Shown: positions 1 to 5,080 of the stretch, in pieces
Position numbering within the stretch: the first letter of the stretch is position 1
How the letters are laid out: every line of letters starts with the position of its first letter
DNA from: CAYVMN01 sp964452575
GTDB taxonomy: Bacteria > Desulfobacterota > DSM-4660 > Desulfatiglandales > Desulfatiglandaceae
Assembly: GCA_964452575.1 (NCBI GenBank)
Contig: CAYVMN010000220.1
Location: forward strand, 1-6,852
DNA length: 6,852 bases
Direction of reading: 5' to 3'
Notes under the pieces: model-generated
Databases searched by the model: none
The model's input: the letters and a program-made list of their open reading frames with translations, nothing else
Told to the model about the DNA's origin: nothing
Position numbers and translations under genes: made by a program

Positions 1-141
1 GGGCGCATCTATGACACCATGAAAAACATATTTAAGATGGACATGGTAAGCGGACCTCTAAGGCTAAAGTCCGCTTCGTTGGGTGGTGGGACCAAGATGG
101 CGCAGGATTACGGACGGGAAATCGGGAAAAAACTCGGTTAA
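1..141 (+). CDS. 3' end of a gene, possibly a flavodoxin-fold NAD(P)H/FMN oxidoreductase (partial)
   Basis: Frame 1 is open from the first base to a TAA at 139-141, giving the last 46 residues of a protein that begins outside the window. The tail is basic and ends in a helix-like stretch (AQDYGREIGKKLG). It resembles the closing helix of flavodoxin-like or iron-sulfur flavoprotein reductases, but no cofactor motif lies in the visible part, so the family is a guess. The next gene starts 37 bases downstream in the same direction, and no clear terminator lies between them, so the two could be co-transcribed. That the frame is coding is supported mainly by its openness and by the following gene with a good ribosome binding site. 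Confidence 0.45.
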   Translation, partial: GRIYDTMKNIFKMDMVSGPLRLKSASLGGGTKMAQDYGREIGKKLG

Positions 142-178
142 AATAAGATCTTTTTGAATTAATATAAAGGAGTATATT

Positions 179-364
179 ATGACAACCCCAAGACACTGTC
201 CTGGATTTCAAGAGTTTAAGCACCTAAAATCTTTTATATGTAAGTGCCCCAAGTGCGGCAAGGAAAGAGAGATCTTTTCAGACGAGTTTAATCGATCACA
301 TACCTGTGCGGGATGTGGTGAAGAAATCGATTTTACCAAGTGTACGCTAGAGGCAGGGACATAA
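179..364 (+). CDS. small zinc-ribbon protein, function unknown
   Basis: A 61-residue protein. The start is well supported: AAAGGAG at 166-172 lies six bases before the ATG. Two CxxC knuckles (C23-P-K-C26 followed by Gly, and C43-A-G-C46 followed by Gly) are separated by 16 residues, the layout of a rubredoxin-like or zinc-ribbon fold binding one metal ion. Three further cysteines (C7, C21, C55) are present, so seven of 61 residues are Cys. There is no signal peptide or membrane segment, so it is presumably cytoplasmic. Comparable stand-alone zinc ribbons occur in sulfate-reducing deltaproteobacteria without an assigned role; they could bind nucleic acid or protein partners. It may share a transcript with the upstream partial gene. 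Confidence 0.75.
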   Translation: MTTPRHCPGFQEFKHLKSFICKCPKCGKEREIFSDEFNRSHTCAGCGEEIDFTKCTLEAGT

Positions 365-706
365 GGCCTGTCCGAACACCTACCTGGGAAACCTGTACGA
401 GAACCCGGCTGCAACGAACCAGTCCCCGGCCGCCTCCGATAGACCGACCCCCCCGGAGACATCCAACTGGCAACAGAAATATCCTTGACCATGTGCTCAA
501 GCTTATAATATTAGGGATTGAATTTCTATACCAATCTAAGGGTACCCTTGAAGGAATTTGAGGATCTCTATTTCGGCAAGGAAAATAAGCAGGCCCAAGG
601 AGCAGGTCCAAAGGCTATTCCCAAAAGATCCTGAATCCCGCCCACTTCTTTACGGAATGGACTCCCTACGCTTCCTTTTCATTCCAATAGCAGGCAGGGA
701 GCTTCG
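365..706. other. 342-base intergenic region, no confident gene
   Basis: No convincing gene is seen. A frame open at 340-561 overlaps the zinc-ribbon gene and reads as a proline/arginine-rich product with no family resemblance. A second short frame (TTG at 518 to TGA at 632-634, 38 residues, including VPLKEFEDLYFGKE) has a more protein-like composition but no usable ribosome binding site; it may be chance or a gene remnant. A perfect -10 hexamer TATAAT lies at 504-509, but the base pairs 17 upstream (ATCCTT) are a poor -35, and TTGACC at 485-490 is only 13 bases away. It is therefore only a weak promoter candidate for the lipoprotein gene. A 12-bp palindrome sits at 538-549. Confidence 0.5.
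538..549. repeat. 12-bp perfect palindrome
   Basis: AAGGGTACCCTT is fully self-complementary with no spacer. It lies about 30 bases downstream of a TATAAT hexamer (504-509) and about 160 bases before the lipoprotein start. It could be a dimeric regulator site, but no second copy was seen in the window and chance is possible. Confidence 0.4.
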
Positions 707-1342
707 ATGAAAATTAGCACCCAAAGAGTGATATTATCCTTCCTTGCCTTGTCCCTTCTTTTTGTCCTCCTCTTTGGATGTGGCAGTCCCCCACCGCCCA
801 AGAGGATAGATAACCTGTGTGAGATTTTCAGGGAAAACAGGGAATGGTATGAGGATGCGGCGGAGTCATCTAAGAGATGGGGTATCCCCATACCCGTTAT
901 GATGGCGATTCTCCATTACGAATCAAGATATGTGGCTGACGCCAAGCCGCCTCGCACCTCCTGTCTCTGGATATTCCCCGGCCCTCGTCCTTCCTCTGCC
1001 TATGGATACGCACAGGCAAAGGATGAGACGTGGGAGGAATACCAAGAAAGCACAGGAAACACCCGGGCCGACAGGAATGATTTCGATGACGCTATCGACT
1101 TTGTCGGGTGGTATTGCTATCTTAGTCACAAGAGGTGCTATATTCCCAGGAACGATGCATATAACCTCTATCTCGCCTATCATGAGGGCCATGGAGGCTT
1201 CAATAGAAAGACCTACCTAGAAAAGAGATGGCTAATACAGGTGGCCAGAAAGGTTCAAGCCACATCTAACTTATACAGCAGCCAGCTTGCCTCATGCGAA
1301 GGGGAGTTCAAGAAAAAGGGGTGTTGTCTGTGGCCTTTTTGA
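707..1342 (+). CDS. lytic transglycosylase (SLT-fold) lipoprotein
   Basis: A 211-residue protein. The ATG at 707 follows AGGGAG (696-701) with five bases between. Residues 1-24 form a lipoprotein signal peptide: basic start, hydrophobic core and lipobox LFG-C25. Gly at +2 gives no sign of inner-membrane retention, so an outer-membrane anchor facing the periplasm is likely. The SLT/lysozyme-like domain covers about 45-185. Motif I is E72-S73 (in LHYESRY), where E72 is the expected catalytic acid. Motif II is G100-Y101-A102-Q103 (canonical GLMQ), and motif III is A157-Y158-H-E-G161 (canonical AYNAG). Such enzymes cleave peptidoglycan between MurNAc and GlcNAc, giving 1,6-anhydro-MurNAc ends. 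The C-terminus is Cys-rich and ends in WPF (C197, C206, C207). The sensor kinase gene begins 48 bases downstream on the same strand, so co-transcription is likely. The fold call is firm; the cellular role is not known. Confidence 0.85.
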   Translation: MKISTQRVILSFLALSLLFVLLFGCGSPPPPKRIDNLCEIFRENREWYEDAAESSKRWGIPIPVMMAILHYESRYVADAKPPRTSCLWIFPGPRPSSAYGYAQAKDETWEEYQESTGNTRADRNDFDDAIDFVGWYCYLSHKRCYIPRNDAYNLYLAYHEGHGGFNRKTYLEKRWLIQVARKVQATSNLYSSQLASCEGEFKKKGCCLWPF

Positions 1343-1360
1343 TGAAAACTTATCTGGCTC

Positions 1361-1378
1361 AGCGGCTCGACAGCCGTT
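1361..1378 (+). other. short hairpin in the lipoprotein-kinase gap
   Basis: CGGCT (1363-1367) and AGCCG (1372-1376) pair around a four-base loop CGAC, extendable by a G-T and an A-T pair. No T-run follows, so it is not a typical terminator. It ends about 12 bases before the kinase ATG and lies next to the weak ribosome binding site (GGA at 1379-1381). An effect on kinase translation or mRNA processing is possible but unproven. Confidence 0.3.
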
Positions 1379-1390
1379 GGAATTGATCCT

Positions 1391-3637
1391 ATGAAACGCA
1401 TTGATCCGTCCACTATCCTTTACAGAATCCAAAGTATCAGCTTGAAATGGAAGCTACTTATCCCCTTTCTGACCTTCTCTTTTCTGGGGACCGTAATCCT
1501 TGTATACATCGGTCTCAGCTCGCAACAGGAACTGATAAAAAAAGAGGAAAAAAGAAAATGCCTCTTCCTCTACAGGCTGTTCCTGACCGAGATAGAGCAT
1601 AAGAAGATCAGAGCCCTTTCCCTTGCCACCGTCATTGCAGGGAATCCAGAGGTCCAAAGACTGCTCGCCGCGCGAGACCGCAGCGGCCTCACCGAGCTTC
1701 TCTTCCCCATATTCAAGAAGCTCAGAGAACAATACGGCATACTTCACTTTCACTTCCATGTCCCACCGGGCAAGTCTTTCCTGAGGCTTCACCTTCCGGA
1801 TGTCTTTGGCGAGATGATCTCATACAGAACTACCATTATGGACGCCATGAAGTCCGGGAAAGGCGTTGCCGGTCTCGAATGGGGAATGGCCGGCCTGGGA
1901 ATTAGAGGGGTTGTCCCGATCTATTACAAAGGAACCCTTGTGGGGAGTATTGAAATCGGATACCCCTTTGGAAGGCCTTTCCTCGAAGATCTAAAAAAAA
2001 GCTGGGGGGCCGACTTCACCGTCTTTGAAAAGATATCAGAGAATACCTACAGAAGACTGGCCACGACCCTGAAAGGGGGTACCGATTTTCCCTTGATCAG
2101 GTATTTGAGGCAGAGTGGAGAGGAAAACCCCGTGATACTGATTTCTCCTCCCGGTTACCGGCAGAAGTCGGTCTTATTGGGTGCGGTGAGTGATTACTCC
2201 GGCACAGTGGTTGCGGAAGTTGAAATTGAGGTTGACCGTTCGGGCATCGTGGATCGGCTGTTCAAGACCCAGGCCCTGATGTTGGCTGTGGGGGCCGTGG
2301 GGATACTGGTTTCCTTCACCCTGGTCTGGGTCGTTGCCGTCGCCTTTGTCAGACCTATAAAGGAGATCGTAAAGGAGGCCAGAGAGATCGCTGACGGAAA
2401 GATCGGGATCACACTGGAGCCAAGACCGGCAGACGAGATAGGAGAACTGACCCACTCCCTCACTAAAATGACAGAGGCCCTTAGCGAAAGGCAGGCCCAG
2501 ATAAAGGATTACGCCAGGACGCTGGAGCTCAGGGTGAAGGAACGTACGTCAGATCTTATTGCCTCCGAAGAGAAGTACCGAACACTGGTGGACCATGCCC
2601 CCCTGATCGTCTACCGGATACTTTGCGACGGGACCACGGAGTTCATAAACCCCTATTTCACAGAAAAACTGGGGTACTCTGCTGAAGATGTGGTGGGTAA
2701 CAAGCAGTTTTGGCGTGAGAATATATGTGGGCAGGAGACATGTGTGGATAAGAATGCCCCCATCACCTCTTGGGACGCGGCCGTGGAGTCGAGAGTTGAA
2801 AGGACTGTCAGGGACAAGCAGGGAAAGCCGCTCATCTTCATTGATCACGCTATACCCCAACTGGACGAGAGGGGAGGCATCAAATGGATCGACGGCATTA
2901 TGGTAGACATAACCCAGTTGAAGAGGCTCCAGGAACGGGCGCTTCAGACAGAGGAGGTTCGGCTCCTGGGTGAAATCTCGGCCCGGTTTGCCCATGAAAT
3001 GAGAAACCCGCTGGCAAGCGCGGGAGGGTTTGCCCGTCGCCTTCGTGATTCCCTCTCCGAATCGGATCCAGGCCGGAAACTGGCCGATATCATTGTGGAA
3101 GAAGTCTCCAGGCTGGAAAAGATTCTCGGCATCATTTTCTCGATGATTGAACCCATAACCCTCTACTACTCAGAAGTGGACCTAAACGAACTCTTCATGG
3201 CCATAATGGAAGAACTGAAAGATGTGATAAGCAGTAGGCGAATAGAGGTGGTCAAACACCTCGCCGTATCTCTGCCGAAGATCCGAGGGGATGAGGAGCT
3301 GCTGAATCGGGCCTTCGAAAATCTAATAAGAGAGGCGATCTTGTCGGCGCCAGAGGGCGAACAGGTCACCCTTTCCACCTCAAGGGAGGGTGACCTGGCA
3401 GCTGCTGTTGTCAGTCACCGGGCCGAAAGTATCTCAGAAGAAGATCTTACCCAGTTCTTTTTTCCCCGTTTCACCGCTGAGTCCGACTCCGCGGTGTTGG
3501 AGCTTCCGCTTTCCAAGATTATCGTCCATCGGCACGGCGGAAAAATCGATCTCCACCGCCAGGAAGGCGACATCATTGTCATAAGGGTAGAGTTACCGAT
3601 CGAGCCCACTGGCCAGCCCGGTGATACGGCCCTCTGA
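1391..3637 (+). CDS. membrane sensor histidine kinase (dCache-HAMP-PAS-HisKA) with degenerate ATP-binding domain
   Basis: A 748-residue protein with a weak ribosome binding site (GGA, 1379-1381). Domain order: TM1 about 21-42; periplasmic sensor about 45-290, resembling the double-Cache dCache_3 type (FHFHVPP...SFLRLH near 120-134, GLGIRGVVPI near 168-177); TM2 about 294-319; HAMP about 320-372; a coiled linker; PAS about 391-512, with C446 and C451 in its middle; HisKA about 523-590 with H535 in AHEMRNPL; CA domain about 596-737. The phospho-acceptor region is intact. The ATP site is not: the N-box reads NLIREA with E648 where the Mg-binding Asn belongs; G1 (DxGxG) reads H676-R-A-E-S680; G2 (GTGLGL) reads S700-A-V-L-E-L705. 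The HGG near 715-717 remains. It may be a pseudokinase acting as phosphatase, phospho-relay partner or scaffold. No response regulator lies nearby. Its stop is three bases from the convergent TetR stop. Confidence 0.9.
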   Translation: MKRIDPSTILYRIQSISLKWKLLIPFLTFSFLGTVILVYIGLSSQQELIKKEEKRKCLFLYRLFLTEIEHKKIRALSLATVIAGNPEVQRLLAARDRSGLTELLFPIFKKLREQYGILHFHFHVPPGKSFLRLHLPDVFGEMISYRTTIMDAMKSGKGVAGLEWGMAGLGIRGVVPIYYKGTLVGSIEIGYPFGRPFLEDLKKSWGADFTVFEKISENTYRRLATTLKGGTDFPLIRYLRQSGEENPVILISPPGYRQKSVLLGAVSDYSGTVVAEVEIEVDRSGIVDRLFKTQALMLAVGAVGILVSFTLVWVVAVAFVRPIKEIVKEAREIADGKIGITLEPRPADEIGELTHSLTKMTEALSERQAQIKDYARTLELRVKERTSDLIASEEKYRTLVDHAPLIVYRILCDGTTEFINPYFTEKLGYSAEDVVGNKQFWRENICGQETCVDKNAPITSWDAAVESRVERTVRDKQGKPLIFIDHAIPQLDERGGIKWIDGIMVDITQLKRLQERALQTEEVRLLGEISARFAHEMRNPLASAGGFARRLRDSLSESDPGRKLADIIVEEVSRLEKILGIIFSMIEPITLYYSEVDLNELFMAIMEELKDVISSRRIEVVKHLAVSLPKIRGDEELLNRAFENLIREAILSAPEGEQVTLSTSREGDLAAAVVSHRAESISEEDLTQFFFPRFTAESDSAVLELPLSKIIVHRHGGKIDLHRQEGDIIVIRVELPIEPTGQPGDTAL

Positions 3638-3652
3638 GGGCTATGTCCTCAG
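3634..3652. terminator. hairpin between convergent stop codons (possible bidirectional terminator)
   Basis: CTGAGG (3634-3639) and CCTCAG (3647-3652) form a perfect six-pair stem with a seven-base loop. It includes the kinase TGA (3635-3637), and its loop holds the TetR stop. An alternative, mutually exclusive hairpin GCCCT-CTG-AGGGC covers 3629-3641. Neither is followed by a T-run on either strand, so intrinsic termination would be inefficient. Position is the main argument. Confidence 0.3.
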
Positions 3653-4459
3653 TGGCGATTCAACGGGGAGCCCTGTGAGGTGCCCGGGGGCGTTTGGATC
3701 CTTTGACCCCTCTTCAAGCTCATCTATGAGGTCCAGCAGGGCCTGGCACTGTGTCCTCATTTTTCTCAAGGTCTCACTTCCGGTCTCTGGTTCAGCCTTT
3801 TCTGGAACCTCTCCAGAAGCGAGCGGTTCGAGGCGGTCTGTATCTGCCTCGCCCTTGAGATAACCTGATTCGAGCAGTGCAATGAAGTGGTCTGCGATCT
3901 GATCAGGGGTATAGTGCTTATGATCCGGTCTATACCATTTGTACACCCAGTTACACGTTCCGAGGATGGCATAGGCCTGTAATCTGGGATCTACCGGTCT
4001 AAAGATCCCTTTAGAAACCCCTTCCTCGATAATCCCTTCAATGATCTGGGTGTATTTTCTTTTCTCCTCCCGGATCTTCTCGAATTCCTCTTCCGGGAGT
4101 TGGCTTTCCTCACTGAAGAACACAGAGAACATGGGAAGCGATTGGATGATGATCTCCTTAATATGATTCCTGATAATACGTCTCAGTTTCTGATCGGGTG
4201 TGAGACTCTGCTCCAAGGTTTTGTAAAGGTTTTTGAAGATGTTCTCCAATGCCTGGATGTAGATGATGGAAAGGAGTTTCTCCTTACTCGACACGTAGTG
4301 GTAGAGCGCGGCCTTGGTGATCCCCAGTTCACTCGATACATCCTCAAGGGTAGTAGATCGATAACCTTTCCTATGGAACAGGTCCGTGGCTGTATCAATG
4401 ATCTTCTGTATTCTTAGGCTCTTATCGAGCCCTTTGAAATCATGATGATCCGTCATCAT
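3641..4459 (-). CDS. TetR/AcrR-family transcriptional regulator, KstR2-like, with long C-terminal extension
   Basis: A 272-residue protein. The N-terminal DNA-binding domain is about 14-62: a helix ending in LFHRKGYRSTT, then the helix-turn-helix TLEDVSSELGITKAALYHYV (37-56) followed by the typical SKEKLL. Residues about 85-202 form the ligand and dimer domain. The pattern VDPRLQAYAILGTCNWVYKW (156-175), then YRP, resembles the C-terminal domain of KstR2/FadR-type repressors, which bind acyl-CoA effectors; the ligand here is inferred. Residues about 203-272 extend past the usual 190-210-residue length: an acidic, Pro/Glu-rich linker, then a possible amphipathic helix (229-250). Two adjacent ATGs (4457-4459, 4454-4456) follow GGTGA on the minus strand; spacing favours the second. 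It is divergent from the mutase gene, its most likely target. Confidence 0.9.
   Translation of the reverse strand: MMTDHHDFKGLDKSLRIQKIIDTATDLFHRKGYRSTTLEDVSSELGITKAALYHYVSSKEKLLSIIYIQALENIFKNLYKTLEQSLTPDQKLRRIIRNHIKEIIIQSLPMFSVFFSEESQLPEEEFEKIREEKRKYTQIIEGIIEEGVSKGIFRPVDPRLQAYAILGTCNWVYKWYRPDHKHYTPDQIADHFIALLESGYLKGEADTDRLEPLASGEVPEKAEPETGSETLRKMRTQCQALLDLIDELEEGSKDPNAPGHLTGLPVESPLRT
4442..4459 (-). promoter_or_regulatory. inverted repeat covering the TetR start codons
   Basis: ATGATGA (4442-4448) and TCATCAT (4453-4459) are perfect seven-base arms around a four-base spacer. In the TetR mRNA this would fold as AUGAUGA-CGGA-UCAUCAU, pairing both candidate start codons. It could limit translation initiation or serve as an autoregulatory operator. 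It may also simply reflect the codons for Met-Met and His-His. Confidence 0.4.
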
Positions 4460-4545
4460 TTTTCACCAAGTTCTCAACGAAACCTAGGCGACAAGTTAGA
4501 TTGCCCTTCAATACCCTAATGCAGGTCTTCGGCCGCAACCGAAAT

Positions 4546-4560
4546 AGTGGGCAGTGGGCA
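4546..4560 (+). repeat. tandem AGTGGGC duplication
   Basis: Two perfect copies of AGTGGGC (4546-4552, 4553-4559) plus a following A. It lies 23 bases upstream of the C/A-rich repeat, and the two could belong to one interspersed element. On its own a 7-bp duplicate carries little weight. Confidence 0.4.
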
Positions 4561-4582
4561 GATTTCAGAGGCGCCTGTCTCT

Positions 4583-4680
4583 AAATTCCAAATCTCAAGC
4601 ACCAGATTACAAACAAATCCCAAGCACCAACCACCAAACTACAAACAAATCCCAAACACAAAACACGAAACACGAAACAC
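4583..4680 (+). repeat. C/A-rich degenerate tandem repeat, nearly free of G
   Basis: The plus strand is almost only A, C and scattered T. The 16-base string TACAAACAAATCCCAA occurs at 4608-4623 and again at 4640-4655, a 32-base period. CACGAAA occurs twice in tandem at 4664-4677. The flanks contain related words (AAATCTCAAGCACCA near 4590; a T-rich TTTGTTATTTTGAATTTTG near 4720-4738). The style matches low-complexity interspersed repeats found between genes in many deltaproteobacterial and metagenomic genomes. Function is unknown. Its frames produce spurious Asn/Gln/Lys-rich peptides. Confidence 0.65.
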
Positions 4681-4779
4681 CACACCCTGAATCTTTGAAC
4701 CCCTCAACCCCTATATCTGTTTGTTATTTTGAATTTTGCTCCAGATCAGACCGGTTAACCTGAACAGACATCTTCGCTC

Positions 4780-4798
4780 TTTGCATAGAAGTTGCAAA
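4780..4798. promoter_or_regulatory. inverted repeat TTTGCA-N7-TGCAAA
   Basis: Perfect six-base arms (4780-4785, 4793-4798) around seven bases, centred about 60 bases upstream of the mutase -35 hexamer. The spacing suits a dimeric activator or a second repressor site. The half-site differs from the TTAGT half-sites of the main operator candidate, so if real it probably serves another protein. Confidence 0.3.
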
Positions 4799-4848
4799 CT
4801 AAGACTCTAATGGGCACGGATGGATTCATGACATACAGGAAAAAATGA

Positions 4849-4877
4849 TTGACATTAAATAAACAGTTAGTTAATTT
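4849..4877 (+). promoter_or_regulatory. sigma70-type promoter candidate for the mutase gene
   Basis: A perfect -35 hexamer TTGACA (4849-4854) is followed after 17 bases by TAATTT (4872-4877), which keeps the most conserved first, second and last bases of the -10 element. The surrounding DNA is A/T-rich compared with the genes. Transcription would start near 4884, leaving a leader of about 195 bases before the ATG at 5081. The -10 lies inside the operator candidate, as expected for repression by blocking RNA polymerase. Confidence 0.55.
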
Positions 4878-4893
4878 TACTAACTATTTAGTA
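4865..4893. promoter_or_regulatory. double operator candidate for the TetR regulator
   Basis: Two perfect inverted repeats share a half-site. The first is AGTTAGT (4865-4871), seven bases, ACTAACT (4879-4885). The second is TACTAA (4878-4883), four bases, TTAGTA (4888-4893). Three TTAGT/ACTAA half-sites therefore alternate in orientation over 29 bp and cover the -10 and probable start of the mutase promoter. TetR dimers bind inverted repeats of this size, and some family members bind two overlapping sites. A related AGTTAG half-site lies at 4494-4499 near the TetR start. Assignment to this regulator rests on proximity. Confidence 0.6.
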
Positions 4894-5020
4894 GCAATAC
4901 CGGAACAAAAAGTCAAGCGAAAACTGCATATGGACCCTGATATGGGGACCGGATGCCCAGCATGAACTTGGGAAAAACCGGATTCTCTTGATTTCAAAAC
5001 AGATATAAGATAAAGGCCTT

Positions 5021-5036
5021 AATTGCCTTAGCAATT
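5021..5036. promoter_or_regulatory. inverted repeat AATTGC-CTTA-GCAATT in the mutase leader
   Basis: Perfect six-base arms around a four-base spacer, 45 bases before the mutase ATG. In RNA it would be a weak six-pair hairpin. As DNA it has the same 6-4-6 geometry as the right-hand operator repeat but a different half-site. No role can be assigned. Confidence 0.3.
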
Positions 5037-5080
5037 TCCAAAACGTTTAAGCAGGAAATAACGCCGAAAAGGGGGGACCA

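Larger units (their letters stand above)
4460..5080. other. 621-base divergent control region between TetR and mutase genes
   Basis: No confident gene is present. From left to right it holds the TetR 5' flank (no strong minus-strand promoter recognised; CCTAGG at 4483-4488; a TTCGG/CCGAA inverted repeat at 4528-4543), a tandem AGTGGGC duplicate at 4546-4560, a C/A-rich repeat (4583-4680), GGTTAACC at 4753-4760, an inverted repeat at 4780-4798, the mutase promoter and operator candidate (4849-4893), and a leader of roughly 190 bases with an inverted repeat at 5021-5036. An open frame at 4554-4763 is composed mainly of the repeat and is Asn/Gln/Lys/Thr-rich; it is not accepted as a gene. No B12-box-like motif of a cobalamin riboswitch was found in the leader. 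Confidence 0.6.

Noticed and set aside
340..561. 73-residue plus-strand open frame overlapping the zinc-ribbon gene
   Set aside because: It overlaps a better-supported gene by 25 bases in another frame, has no ribosome binding site, and its Pro/Arg-rich start looks non-coding.
2549..2995. 148-residue minus-strand open frame inside the kinase gene
   Set aside because: It is antisense to the PAS and HisKA region, which is clearly coding on the plus strand, and it shows no domain resemblance.
4100..4417. 105-residue plus-strand open frame inside the TetR gene
   Set aside because: It is antisense to the recognisable helix-turn-helix and ligand domain and has no ribosome binding site.
4554..4763. 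69-residue plus-strand open frame in the divergent region
   Set aside because: It consists largely of the C/A-rich repeat, giving a low-complexity Asn/Gln/Lys/Thr peptide, and no ribosome binding site is present.
4885..5080. Cobalamin riboswitch in the mutase leader
   Set aside because: Considered because the product is B12-dependent and the leader is about 195 bases, but no B12-box-like motif or long paired structure was found.
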